This document shows, in pieces, positions 18,821-27,120 of a stretch of DNA of 64,000 nucleotides (position 1 is the stretch's first letter; each line of letters begins with the position of its first letter). Source of the stretch: Chitinophaga skermanii (GTDB taxonomy: Bacteria; Bacteroidota; Bacteroidia; Chitinophagales; Chitinophagaceae); NCBI RefSeq assembly GCF_003259335.1, contig NZ_QLLL01000001.1, positions 652,406-716,405 of the forward strand, read 5' to 3'. Both the position numbers and the translations under genes were made by a program. Under the pieces are notes generated by a model that saw only the letters and a list, made by a program, of their open reading frames with translations, was not told the DNA's origin and did not search any database.

Positions 18821-20278
18821 ATGTGGAAAAGTGGAAGTATCATCATATTACTGTGCTTACTTGTGGTAACAAGTTGTAAACATGATTTCGAAGAAATCAA
18901 TACAAACCCGTATGGTTTTAATGATGTAGAACCCAAATTCCTATTATCCACCGCCATCACGAAAACAGCCTACGAACTACAACATGTTTCAGTACTCGAT
19001 CATCCCGGGGAAGCCGGCCGTTACATTACCATGGTACGTAACGAAACAATGGATAAGTTCCTTTGGGGCCCCCAAGATTGGCGCGAAACGTATGCCCGCC
19101 TTACCACTATTCAACATCTCATTTTTGAAGCAGAGAAGTACGAACAACCACAATACCTTCCGCTAGCCAAAATATTGCGCGTTATCAACTTCTCGTACCT
19201 TACCGACTTATGGGGCGATGTGCCCTATACAAAAGCCGCATTAGCTTACAAAGGCGTATACACACCCGCATACGACCCACAAGAAACCATTTATCCCGCT
19301 TTACTCGACGAACTTAATTCCGCCAATCTTACACTCGCCAGCCCCTTACCGGCAATTGATCCCAATTACGATATGCTTTTCCATGGCGATGTGTTGAAAT
19401 GGCGCAAATTAGCGAATAGTTTACGCCTACGGTTATTACTACGTTGTAGTAAAAAGTACACGCATGCCACCATCATCCTCAAAACAATGCTGGATGACCC
19501 GTATACTTATCCCATTATTACCCAAAACGCCGACAATGCACAGTTACCGTACCTAGGTTCCCGCGCCGAAGACAGTTGGCCTTTCAGTGATCTCGCCAAT
19601 GGCTACGACGAGTTCGACAAGCGTAAACCCAGCAAAGATTTAGTAGACCGCCTTAAAGCGCTCAACGACCCACGCCTGCCAATAATGGTAGCCAAAGTAA
19701 ACCGTAAAGAAGGTGCCATTGTAGATACCAGCGATTACGTAGGTGTACCCAACGCCTTACCCGATCCTTCCAAGTACAACGGTGGGAACGACCATATGTC
19801 ACACTTCTCCGACGCCTTTAACCAGCCATCAGGTAATTTCAATAAAGCCACTTTCATTACCGCAGCCGAAGTGTATTTTATCCTAGCGGAAATTGTACAA
19901 ATAGGGAAAGTTAAGGTTCCTAACGAAAACGCTGCTAGCTTGTATTACAAAGGCATTGCGGCTTCTATGGACTATTACGGTGCCCAGGAGCCTGAAGATT
20001 ACTACGAACAACCCAGCGTAAAGTACGACGGCACCTTACGCCAATTGATACATCAAAAATGGATAGCCCAATTATTTGTAGGTATTGAAGGTTGGATGGA
20101 CCACCGCAGAACGGGTTATCCACAATTTGTACTGGGTCCATTAGCCGTACAGCCCACTATTCCCCTCCGGTTTATGTACCCATTAGAGGAAAGTTTGTAT
20201 AATTATGAAGAATATAATAAGGCGAAAATCCGCATGGGGGGTGACTTACAGGATACGAAGATGTGGCTGATAAAATAA
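18821..20278 (+). CDS. SusD/RagB-family lipoprotein
   Basis: A 485-residue surface lipoprotein, the partner of the STN-SusC gene that ends 3 bases earlier. It has a short lipoprotein signal with the lipobox Cys in VVTSC, then KHDFEEINTNPYG, the N-terminal signature of the SusD-like 2 group. YLTDLWGDVPYTKA and the C-terminal WMDHRRTGYPQF are conserved family segments. It is the last coding gene of the FecI/FecR locus. Confidence 0.92.
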   Translation: MWKSGSIIILLCLLVVTSCKHDFEEINTNPYGFNDVEPKFLLSTAITKTAYELQHVSVLDHPGEAGRYITMVRNETMDKFLWGPQDWRETYARLTTIQHLIFEAEKYEQPQYLPLAKILRVINFSYLTDLWGDVPYTKAALAYKGVYTPAYDPQETIYPALLDELNSANLTLASPLPAIDPNYDMLFHGDVLKWRKLANSLRLRLLLRCSKKYTHATIILKTMLDDPYTYPIITQNADNAQLPYLGSRAEDSWPFSDLANGYDEFDKRKPSKDLVDRLKALNDPRLPIMVAKVNRKEGAIVDTSDYVGVPNALPDPSKYNGGNDHMSHFSDAFNQPSGNFNKATFITAAEVYFILAEIVQIGKVKVPNENAASLYYKGIAASMDYYGAQEPEDYYEQPSVKYDGTLRQLIHQKWIAQLFVGIEGWMDHRRTGYPQFVLGPLAVQPTIPLRFMYPLEESLYNYEEYNKAKIRMGGDLQDTKMWLIK

Positions 20279-20292
20279 TTTTCTACAACTTA

Positions 20293-20319
20293 TAGTACCA
20301 AGGGAGTATTTGTAGCGTC
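20293..20319 (+). promoter_or_regulatory. second copy of the putative ECF sigma promoter
   Basis: TAGTAC at 20293-20298 and TTTGTAGCGTCT ending at 20320 repeat the sequence and spacing found at 14301-14327. No protein gene follows on this strand before the terminator at 20444-20475, so it would drive a short transcript of about 150 bases. Confidence 0.45.
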
Positions 20320-20325
20320 TATTAG

Positions 20326-20475
20326 GTGGATAATCGAATCTAACTAGTAATGCAATCCTTTGATCCAATGTATTAGAATTACAAAACCCTATTGGATCGA
20401 CTTGTTGAAAAGATCAACAAGTATGTGTCTCTGATATGAAATGGGCGTAGCTTAAGCTACGCCTTTTCTTTTTTT
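20326..20475 (+). ncRNA. candidate structured small RNA
   Basis: A gene-free stretch bounded by a promoter-like element and an intrinsic terminator. It contains three successive hairpins: GATCCAAT / ATTGGATC (20362-20369 with 20391-20398), ACTTGTTGA / TCAACAAGT (20400-20408 with 20414-20422, AAAGA loop) and the terminator GGCGTAGC-TTAA-GCTACGCC (20444-20463). No open frame of note is present. It may be a regulatory RNA of the FecI-type regulon, or merely the 3' untranslated region of the SusC/SusD transcript. No known RNA family was recognised. Confidence 0.45.
20444..20475 (+). terminator. intrinsic terminator between convergent units
   Basis: A perfect 8-bp stem with TTAA loop (GGCGTAGC / GCTACGCC) followed by TTTTCTTTTTTT. 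It lies just beyond the stop of the minus-strand regulator gene (20477), so it separates the two convergent transcripts. Confidence 0.9.
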
Positions 20476-20476
20476 A

Positions 20477-21538
20477 TCAGTATAATAATTTCCTCAATGC
20501 ATCCGGTTGCACAATGCGAATACGCGTACCCTGCATCTCGATCAATTTCTCTTGTTTAAAGTCACTTAATGTACGAATAAGAGATTCGGTAGCAGTCCCA
20601 ACGAAACGGGCAATATCGTCGCGGGAAAGCTCGATTAAGGCGGAAGAGCCTTGCTCTTTGTGAAGCTTGTCGTGGATAGATAACAATCCGCTGGCAACAC
20701 GCTTGCGAAGCGAGTCGTACGCGAGTTGTAATAACCGATCTTCTTTCTCTTTTACTTCCGAAGCAATTCTTTTAATAAACGTACGGGCTACAGATACATC
20801 ATTCAACAATTGCTCTAAAAACACTTCCTTGGGAATAAGGGCTATTTCCGTGTTTTCCAATGCTTCGGCATTATCATCGTAAGGCCGGTCTTCGATAAGC
20901 GCCACGTAGCCAAAATAATCGCCTTCACCGTATAAGTTGGTAATGTATTCTTTGCCGTCGTCGTTCATACGGTAGGCTTTCACCTTGCCGGATTTAACGT
21001 AGTATAAGTATTGTGGATGTTTGCCTTCGCGGTAAACGGGTTGTTTCTTCGATAACACCGTGCTGCTATAGCTATCGGGATCGAGGTTGAGTAAGCCGGA
21101 AGATTGCCAGTCTTGTAATAAATGACTAACGCTCTGTTGTTGCGATTGCTTGAATTTCTCTTGTAGCAAGGTTTGCTTTTTCAAGCGGGTTTCTACAGCG
21201 GTGAGTAATTCTACATCTTCGAATGGCTTGGTAATATAATCATCGGCACCTAGTTCCATTCCTTTTCTAAAATCGCTTCTATCAGTTTTAGCGGTGAGGA
21301 AGATGAACGGGATATGTTCTGTATCGGGTACTTTACGCAATAAATGCAATACGCCGTAGCCATCTAGCTCGGGCATCATAATATCGCAAACAATTAAATC
21401 GGGCTTATGCTCTTTCGCTAGTTCTACTGCACGTTTCCCATTTTCGGCTTCGATGGTTTCGTAACCTGCGAGGGAAAGAATTTCTGCAACGTTTTCACGG
21501 ATGTCGGTATGATCATCTACTACTAAAATAGTGGCCAT
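20477..21538 (-). CDS. response regulator fused to a Crp/Fnr-type DNA-binding protein
   Basis: A 353-residue cytosolic regulator with an unusual fusion. Residues 1-120 are a receiver domain with acidic pair D8/D9, phospho-acceptor D52 (CDIMMPELDG), the LTAK Thr and the TKPF Lys. Residues 150-265 are a cyclic-nucleotide-binding-type beta roll (YYVKSGKVKAY, YGEGDYFGYVALIEDRPY). Residues 275-353 are a Crp-type winged helix (LSRDDIARFVGTATESLIRTL). No Cys cluster for an FNR iron-sulphur centre is seen. It lies 4 bases downstream of its probable kinase, and a TGA-N6-TCA palindrome lies upstream of that kinase gene. Confidence 0.92.
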   Translation of the reverse strand: MATILVVDDHTDIRENVAEILSLAGYETIEAENGKRAVELAKEHKPDLIVCDIMMPELDGYGVLHLLRKVPDTEHIPFIFLTAKTDRSDFRKGMELGADDYITKPFEDVELLTAVETRLKKQTLLQEKFKQSQQQSVSHLLQDWQSSGLLNLDPDSYSSTVLSKKQPVYREGKHPQYLYYVKSGKVKAYRMNDDGKEYITNLYGEGDYFGYVALIEDRPYDDNAEALENTEIALIPKEVFLEQLLNDVSVARTFIKRIASEVKEKEDRLLQLAYDSLRKRVASGLLSIHDKLHKEQGSSALIELSRDDIARFVGTATESLIRTLSDFKQEKLIEMQGTRIRIVQPDALRKLLY

Positions 21539-21542
21539 TATT

Positions 21543-23099
21543 TTATGCTATGTTGTTAGGAAATGTGATTGTAATGGTAGTGCCTTTACCCAATTCGCTG
21601 TCTACTTCAATTGTGCCATCGAGCATGTCTACGTAGCGTTTAACGATATGGAGGCCAAGGCCCGTGCCTTGAATATTAGTAACGTTCTTACCCCGGAAAA
21701 AGCTCGTAAATAAATAGGCTTTGTCTTCCGCCGGGATACCCATGCCTCGATCAGCCACGGTACAAATAACTTGGTTTTCATGGCGCGAAATTGTCCAGGT
21801 AATGGGTGCTTCTACCGGGGAGAATTTCGACGCATTGGTGAGCAAGTTTACGAAAATATGTTTGAGTAACCGCCTGTCGGCAATGATTTGTAAATGTGGA
21901 TCAACACTACATTGCAACGTTTGCCCCTGTTTTAATAAGCCCTGTACTTCTTCCGATGTTTCTGCCATAAACCCTTGCAGCGGTATCACTTCTAAAGAAA
22001 TCTGTACTTTCCCTTCCTCGATTCTTCCTAACGATAAAAAGTCTTCCAACAATTCATTCAAATGCTTCACCGCCTCTCTTATCTTGTTCACATGCTTTTC
22101 ACGGCGTGGTTGATCATCGGTTTGCGTGTATTTGCCAATTAACGCGGCCGAAGAAAGTATAGCGCTTAACGGGGTTCTAAACTCGTGCGATGCCATCGAT
22201 ACGAAGCGGGATTTGATTTCACTCAATTCCTTTTCTTTCGCCAAGGCTTCTTCCAATTCCGATTGCGAAGTTTCCAATTGCTGCATGGCAGATTGGAGGT
22301 TTTTAGTACGCTCATCCACTTTTTGTTCGAGGTCGGTATTCAGTGCTTGCATACTTTGCGTAAGCTCCTCTAATTGCTTCTTTTGCGCTAGTAAATTGTT
22401 CTCCGACTCCTTCCTTAATGTAACGTCAATGATGAAGGCTAGTACATAACGCTCCCTCCCTTGGTTAAAATGACTTAAACTCACTTCCACCGCGAACTCC
22501 GATCCATCTTTCCGCAAGGCGAACAAGGCCATGCCGGTGCCCATCTTACGATCGGTTGGTTTCTTCGCAAAGTTGCTACGGTGTTGTACGTGCTGCCCCG
22601 TAAAACGGCGAGGTATCAACATCTCGATCTTTTGGTTCAACATTTCTTCTGCTGAATACCCAAATAAGCGTTCAGCTTCAGGGTTGGCCAATACAATCTC
22701 GCCCTGCTGGTTCGTTAATATAATTCCCTCGTTAGCATGCTTAAACAATGCCGTTAACTGGTTTTCATCTGCTTCTAAGGTTCTATACAAACGCTTCACA
22801 AATAACACCAGCATCGTAGTGCCTATTACCAAAATAAGGGAGAAGAAGTGCTCGATGAACACCTCGGCTACATTGGGGTTTTTATGGGGCAAGAAGGCCA
22901 CCGTTAACACCACCAATGTACATATAATGCCCATCCAGCTGGTAACTGTATCGTCTTTAATAAACAAACTCAACAATATAACGGTAATCAATCCCCCGTC
23001 GAAGAAGTTATAATCCGGCCGCCATATTAATAAGTACACGGTAATAATTAATACAAGGCAGGAAATGAATAGTATAGACTTTTGTCCGAATCTAAACAT
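21543..23099 (-). CDS. PAS-domain sensor histidine kinase
   Basis: A 518-residue membrane kinase. The first 110 residues hold four hydrophobic helices. A PAS domain follows at about 115-235 (ALFKHANEGIILTNQQGEIVLANPEAERLFGYS), then a coiled coil at about 235-295. HisKA holds the phospho-acceptor H305 in ASHEFRTPLSAIL, and the HATPase domain has the N box (LLTNASKFS), ADRGMGIP and GTGLGLHIV. It pairs with the REC-Crp regulator 4 bases downstream. The divergent cytochrome oxidase operon suggests a respiratory or redox cue, which is inference. Confidence 0.93.
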   Translation of the reverse strand: MFRFGQKSILFISCLVLIITVYLLIWRPDYNFFDGGLITVILLSLFIKDDTVTSWMGIICTLVVLTVAFLPHKNPNVAEVFIEHFFSLILVIGTTMLVLFVKRLYRTLEADENQLTALFKHANEGIILTNQQGEIVLANPEAERLFGYSAEEMLNQKIEMLIPRRFTGQHVQHRSNFAKKPTDRKMGTGMALFALRKDGSEFAVEVSLSHFNQGRERYVLAFIIDVTLRKESENNLLAQKKQLEELTQSMQALNTDLEQKVDERTKNLQSAMQQLETSQSELEEALAKEKELSEIKSRFVSMASHEFRTPLSAILSSAALIGKYTQTDDQPRREKHVNKIREAVKHLNELLEDFLSLGRIEEGKVQISLEVIPLQGFMAETSEEVQGLLKQGQTLQCSVDPHLQIIADRRLLKHIFVNLLTNASKFSPVEAPITWTISRHENQVICTVADRGMGIPAEDKAYLFTSFFRGKNVTNIQGTGLGLHIVKRYVDMLDGTIEVDSELGKGTTITITFPNNIA

Positions 23100-23200
23100 G
23101 CAAATGATTTAAAACGGTGCAATGTTGGATGAATGTCAAAATATAGAAACCGCGCATCCGCGCGCCCACGCTGCAATTTACACAATGTTCAGCAGCCACA

Positions 23201-23216
23201 ACTGATCCTGGTCAGT
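23201..23216. promoter_or_regulatory. Crp/Fnr-type palindrome between kinase and oxidase operons
   Basis: ACTGA-TCCTGG-TCAGT is a perfect 5-6-5 palindrome with the TGA-N6-TCA core shared by Crp and Fnr sites. It lies about 100 bases upstream of both divergent units. A TAGTTTTG element (matching TAnnTTTG) at 23282-23289 precedes the oxidase genes, but no TTTG block is found at the usual upstream spacing, which would fit an activator-dependent promoter. Confidence 0.5.
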
Positions 23217-23318
23217 TTTTTGTCTGAGTAGAATCACGCGTCATCATTATGTCACTCATATTCTCAACCCCTTGTTGCTGCTAGTTTTGTGGCATCATCA
23301 TCAATAAAAAATCCTGTT

Positions 23319-23447
23319 ATGCCTGGTCAACACGATACCGAAGAAAAATTCATCCCGAAAGGAGCGATCGCATTTTTTATGCTGTTAATCACGCTTTGCG
23401 TGGTCATCTGGTACGGCATCTATTACATTATGTTAGAACGCGCTTAA
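23319..23447 (+). CDS. cytochrome c oxidase subunit IIa (ba3-type), 42 residues
   Basis: A tiny membrane protein starting at ATG 23319 and ending TAA at 23447. After a charged N-terminus it reads IPKGAIAFFMLLITLCVV followed by IWYGIYYIMLERA, one membrane helix. The pattern PKGA-x-A ... W-x-G-x-Y ... R near the end matches the 34-residue subunit IIa of the Thermus ba3 oxidase as I remember it. It lies 10 bases before the CuA subunit gene and is the first gene of the oxidase operon. It is short enough to be missed by routine gene calling. Confidence 0.85.
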   Translation: MPGQHDTEEKFIPKGAIAFFMLLITLCVVIWYGIYYIMLERA

Positions 23448-23457
23448 ACTTTTGATT

Positions 23458-23913
23458 ATGCTTGATAAATACGAAGGCAAAGCCATAGGCATTACCGCCA
23501 TTATTATTATGGTATTCTTATTCTCCCTGTTATACGTTACCGGGAAACAAAAAACAGATGTAGTGGAATGTGTTCCCTACGACAAAACATACACTACACC
23601 CCGCATCAACCAAATCGATAGCACAACTTACCAAGTTTTCGCCGTAGCCAAGATGTGGAATTTCGAACCCAGCCAAATCTACGTACCGGTAGGTGCAGAG
23701 GTAGATTTCTTCGTCACATCGGGCGACGTAGTACACGGGTTTAATATCGCCGAAAAGAACGTCAATATGATGGCTGTATACGGCGGTATCAACAAAACCA
23801 CGGTGAAGTTCACAGAGCCGGGCATTTATAAAATCACCTGCCACGAATATTGCGGCGTAGGTCACCAAAACATGCAGGCAGAAGTGATTGTGAATTATCC
23901 AAATAACTATTAA
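23458..23913 (+). CDS. cytochrome c oxidase subunit II (CuA), ba3-type
   Basis: A 151-residue protein with one N-terminal membrane helix (IGITAIIIMVFLFSLLYV) and a periplasmic cupredoxin domain. The CuA ligands are complete: His in GDVVHGF and CHEYCGVGHQNM, giving C-x3-C-x3-H-x2-M. The ATG at 23458 is preferred to a TTG two codons upstream. It receives electrons from cytochrome c and passes them to subunit I, whose gene follows 18 bases on. Short length and single helix fit the B-type (ba3) oxidases. Confidence 0.93.
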   Translation: MLDKYEGKAIGITAIIIMVFLFSLLYVTGKQKTDVVECVPYDKTYTTPRINQIDSTTYQVFAVAKMWNFEPSQIYVPVGAEVDFFVTSGDVVHGFNIAEKNVNMMAVYGGINKTTVKFTEPGIYKITCHEYCGVGHQNMQAEVIVNYPNNY

Positions 23914-23931
23914 CGAAGTAACTCAACGTAT

Positions 23932-25602
23932 ATGAAAGTCAGTCGCTCACTCAAGAACGTCATCCTCATAGAACTATTTGTTCCTATTACCTTGCTGATT
24001 TTGGGTATCTACCACGGCCTTATGCAAACCGTGTATAGGGCCGGTGTAATCCACCAATCCAGCGCTGTAAAACTAGATTATTACCAAGGTTTAACCTTGC
24101 ATGGTGTGATCAATGCCGTGGTGCTCACCACCTTTTTTGCCGTGGCATTCGGGCACGCTACCATTACATACTACCTCAAAAAAGAACCGAATAAAAAGGC
24201 TACGTGGACGAGTTTAATACTCATGGTTACCGGTACTTTGTTAGCAGCATACGCCATGTTGGCCGGTAAAGCATCCGTGTTATACACTTTCTATCCTCCC
24301 CTCAAAGCGCACCCATTGTTCTACATCGGTACAGCCATGTTGATTGTGGGATCTTGGGTGCCTTTATTCGACTGGTTGAATGTATACCGCCAGTGGAAAA
24401 GAGAGAACCCCCACACGAAAATTCCTTTAGCAGTACTCGGTACTTTAGTCAATTTTATCATTTGGTTTACGTGTACCCTCGCCGTTGCATACGAAGTACT
24501 CGTACTCCTTTTACCTTGGGCACTCGGTTTTAAAGCTACTGTAAATGTTACCCTGGCCAGAACGTTATTCTGGTTCTTCGGTCACGCCCTCGTATACTTC
24601 TGGTTATTGCCTGCTTACATTATGTTCTATACCATGTTGCCGAAAATAGCAGGTGGTAAACTGTATTCCGATAATGCCGGTCGTATCGCCCTCTTCCTAT
24701 TCTTATTACTCTCTGTTCCTGTAGGTGTTCACCACCAGTTCAGTGATCCTAATATTAGCCAGTCTTCTAAATGGGTATCTACCATTCTTACTTTCGGTGT
24801 AGCCGTACCAAGCTTTATCACGGCTTTCACACTGGCCGCCTCTTTGGAATACGCCGGTAAGAAAAATGGTGCGAAAGGTTTATTCGGATGGATGGGCAAA
24901 CTGCCTTACTTAGATCATAACAAGTATATGTTCGGGTACATGATTGCAGGTTTGATTTTATTCATCTTCGGTGGTTTAACCGGTATTGTGAATTCTTCTT
25001 ATGCTTTGAATAACGTAGTACACAATACTTCTTGGTTGCCGGGTCACTTCCATATGACGGTTGCCGGTCCTGTATTCTTAGCAATGATTGGTATGAGTTT
25101 GTACTTGTTATCTGCATTAACCGGCAAGAAAATATTCTTACCAAAGTTGAACGTAGTAGTACCGTACTTATGGATGATTGGTGTATTGATTTTCTCTGCA
25201 GGTTTGATGTATGGCGGTTTGATGGGTGAACCACGTAGAACGAACTTAGGTATGACTTACTTAAACCCTAACCACGAACTATACCATCCACAATGGGTAC
25301 CCTCTACCTTGTTGGCACTCGCAGGCGGTATTATCATGTTTGCGGCAGGTATGTGTTACTTTATCGTATTCTTTGGTACCATCTTCAAAAAGAAAACCCA
25401 AGAAGCCGAAGTGTATTTGCCGGATAGTGAATCTTATCACGACGAAAAATACATCCCGTTATTCAACAGCTTTAAGCCTTGGATAATCATGATGGTCATC
25501 ATAATTATTATCGCGTACGTTCCTACTATACTGGACGTATTGCGATTGGGCGGCCCAGGTGCGCCACCGCACTTGCCAAGCAGCCCAACGCCAGGTTTAT
25601 AG
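23932..25602 (+). CDS. cytochrome c oxidase subunit I, ba3-type
   Basis: A 556-residue haem-copper oxidase core with about 13 helices. Haem and copper ligands are visible: LHGVINAVV (low-spin haem His), GHALVYFWLLPAY (CuB His with the cross-linked Tyr), PVGVHHQFSDP (two CuB His) and PGHFHMTVAGP (haem His pair). The segment after H-x3-Y (MLPKIAGGKLYSDNAGR) is characteristic of B-type oxidases, which have high oxygen affinity. It reduces oxygen to water at the inner membrane. It is the third gene of the operon. Confidence 0.95.
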   Translation: MKVSRSLKNVILIELFVPITLLILGIYHGLMQTVYRAGVIHQSSAVKLDYYQGLTLHGVINAVVLTTFFAVAFGHATITYYLKKEPNKKATWTSLILMVTGTLLAAYAMLAGKASVLYTFYPPLKAHPLFYIGTAMLIVGSWVPLFDWLNVYRQWKRENPHTKIPLAVLGTLVNFIIWFTCTLAVAYEVLVLLLPWALGFKATVNVTLARTLFWFFGHALVYFWLLPAYIMFYTMLPKIAGGKLYSDNAGRIALFLFLLLSVPVGVHHQFSDPNISQSSKWVSTILTFGVAVPSFITAFTLAASLEYAGKKNGAKGLFGWMGKLPYLDHNKYMFGYMIAGLILFIFGGLTGIVNSSYALNNVVHNTSWLPGHFHMTVAGPVFLAMIGMSLYLLSALTGKKIFLPKLNVVVPYLWMIGVLIFSAGLMYGGLMGEPRRTNLGMTYLNPNHELYHPQWVPSTLLALAGGIIMFAAGMCYFIVFFGTIFKKKTQEAEVYLPDSESYHDEKYIPLFNSFKPWIIMMVIIIIIAYVPTILDVLRLGGPGAPPHLPSSPTPGL

Positions 25603-25649
25603 CTTATTTCGAATAGGCAATTACGTTACAGGATTTTGTTTAGCAATAA

Positions 25650-26306
25650 ATGATGTATATGAGAACAAATTTGATTAAACATAAAACAGCTTGGGTACTA
25701 GTGGTAATGATAGTACCCCTGCTGGCCTGGCTAGCTGTAAGGGCTTACGAGAATAAGTTTGAAGCTTTGCCTGTATATAGCAACTTCGCGAATTGGGATG
25801 TTAAGAACGATACCACGCAATTACATGGATACGTTTTTCAAACCCAATCCGGCAGCGATTACAGCATACAGCAAACCGGCCACAAAATCATCGTCGCTAA
25901 TTACTTCTTCGCTCGCTGCCCCATCGTATGCCCGAAGATGATGAAACAGCTGAAAAAAGTACAAGCCGCCTTCCTTACAGATGATAACGTGCAAATGCTC
26001 TCTTTCAGCGTCGATCCTAAGCACGATTCCAGCGCAGTACTCGCGCAATTTGCTAACAGGTATCAAATCCAAGAAAGCAAATGGCGCTTACTCACCGGCG
26101 ATAAACCACAGCTCTACCGCTTAGCCCGCAACGGCTTTAGGGTAACGGCTACAGAAGGCGACGGCGGCGAAAATGATTTTATTCATAGTGAACAATTGAT
26201 CTTGCTCGACCCGCAAGGTCGTATCCGGGGCTACTATACCGGCACGGAAGAAAAAGCGGTCGAACAGTTAATTCACGACATTAAAAAACTGGAACATGAA
26301 CTTTAG
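25650..26306 (+). CDS. SCO1/SenC-family copper chaperone
   Basis: A 218-residue thioredoxin-fold protein anchored by an N-terminal helix (TAWVLVVMIVPLLAWLAV). The copper-binding ARCPIVCPKM motif (C-x3-C) and a later His in DFIHSEQLILLDPQGRIRGYY are the expected ligands. Sco proteins deliver copper to the CuA site, which fits its place two genes after subunit II. The last 11 bases overlap the cytochrome c gene. Confidence 0.92.
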   Translation: MMYMRTNLIKHKTAWVLVVMIVPLLAWLAVRAYENKFEALPVYSNFANWDVKNDTTQLHGYVFQTQSGSDYSIQQTGHKIIVANYFFARCPIVCPKMMKQLKKVQAAFLTDDNVQMLSFSVDPKHDSSAVLAQFANRYQIQESKWRLLTGDKPQLYRLARNGFRVTATEGDGGENDFIHSEQLILLDPQGRIRGYYTGTEEKAVEQLIHDIKKLEHEL

Positions 26307-26823
26307 AAAGCTCATTTTATTGACCATGGTATTGGTGATGGGCGTACAATATACATACGCTGCCGATATCGCAGAAGGTAAAGAAATCTTCCTTGCACGT
26401 TGCGCATCATGTCATAACGTAAACAAGAAATTAGTAGGCCCGGCATTAGCTGGTGTAGGTGAACGTAGAAAAACAGCGTGGATCGAGCAATTTATTCATT
26501 CTTCTCAAACAGTAATTAAAAGCGGTGATAAGGATGCCCTTGCATTGTACAACGAATACAATCAAATGGCCATGCCCGATCACCAGGATTTAACGGCCGC
26601 TCAAATCGCATCTATTCTCGAATACATCAAGTCTGAAACGAAGGCAACAGAAGATAAGCCTCCCTTTGAAAGACCAGGTGAACTACAACCGAATTACAAA
26701 CCCATTGAAGCCAATAACTGGCCCTTCTTCGTAGGTTTCGGTGGTGTAGTGATCCTATTGATACTAGCCATGGTATTGGCCGTACAAGTGAAATCAGTTG
26801 AACGAGAAAAGAAATGGAAATAA
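26296..26823 (+). CDS. membrane-anchored cytochrome c
   Basis: A 175-residue c-type cytochrome. A signal peptide (to about residue 22) leads into EIFLARCASCHNVNKKLVGPAL with the CxxCH haem motif, and a Met ligand is likely in MAMPDHQDL. A C-terminal helix (WPFFVGFGGVVILLILAMVLAV, about residues 143-165) anchors it. It overlaps the Sco gene by 11 bases and probably donates electrons to the ba3 oxidase encoded upstream. Confidence 0.92.
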   Translation: MNFRKLILLTMVLVMGVQYTYAADIAEGKEIFLARCASCHNVNKKLVGPALAGVGERRKTAWIEQFIHSSQTVIKSGDKDALALYNEYNQMAMPDHQDLTAAQIASILEYIKSETKATEDKPPFERPGELQPNYKPIEANNWPFFVGFGGVVILLILAMVLAVQVKSVEREKKWK

Positions 26824-27094
26824 AGATTTGCTTTTCGAGAGTTATTAAAAGATTTTATGCTTAAACGTTAGCCATGGAAATGGCAGTAATAACGGTGCTT
26901 GTGTCTACTCGCACCTCGTTTTAAAAAAACCTTTTACATCATACAAAAGAATGGAAACAGTTTAACTTTTTTGGCGGGCCTTGTGCATGTTTTTCAAAGT
27001 AGCCATTTTATAATTCAGTCGCAATTACCCGCCATTATCTTATTGTATCATTGTTAACATTGTTGATAATACCCCATCTGTGACCATTTATTTG
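26824..27094. other. non-coding gap after the oxidase operon
   Basis: No gene, start-proximal promoter or strong structure is visible in these 271 bases until the terminator at 27095. It may simply be a long 3' untranslated region. Confidence 0.4.
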
Positions 27095-27120
27095 AACGCG
27101 AGTATTTACTCGCGTTTTTT
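27095..27120 (+). terminator. intrinsic terminator between convergent genes
   Basis: A 10-bp perfect stem, AACGCGAGTA-TT-TACTCGCGTT, followed by T residues on the + strand. One arm overlaps the last codons of the minus-strand MscS gene, so that gene ends inside the hairpin. Confidence 0.8.

Noticed and set aside
22531..23013. 160-residue + strand frame
   Set aside because: Antisense to the PAS and membrane part of the histidine kinase.
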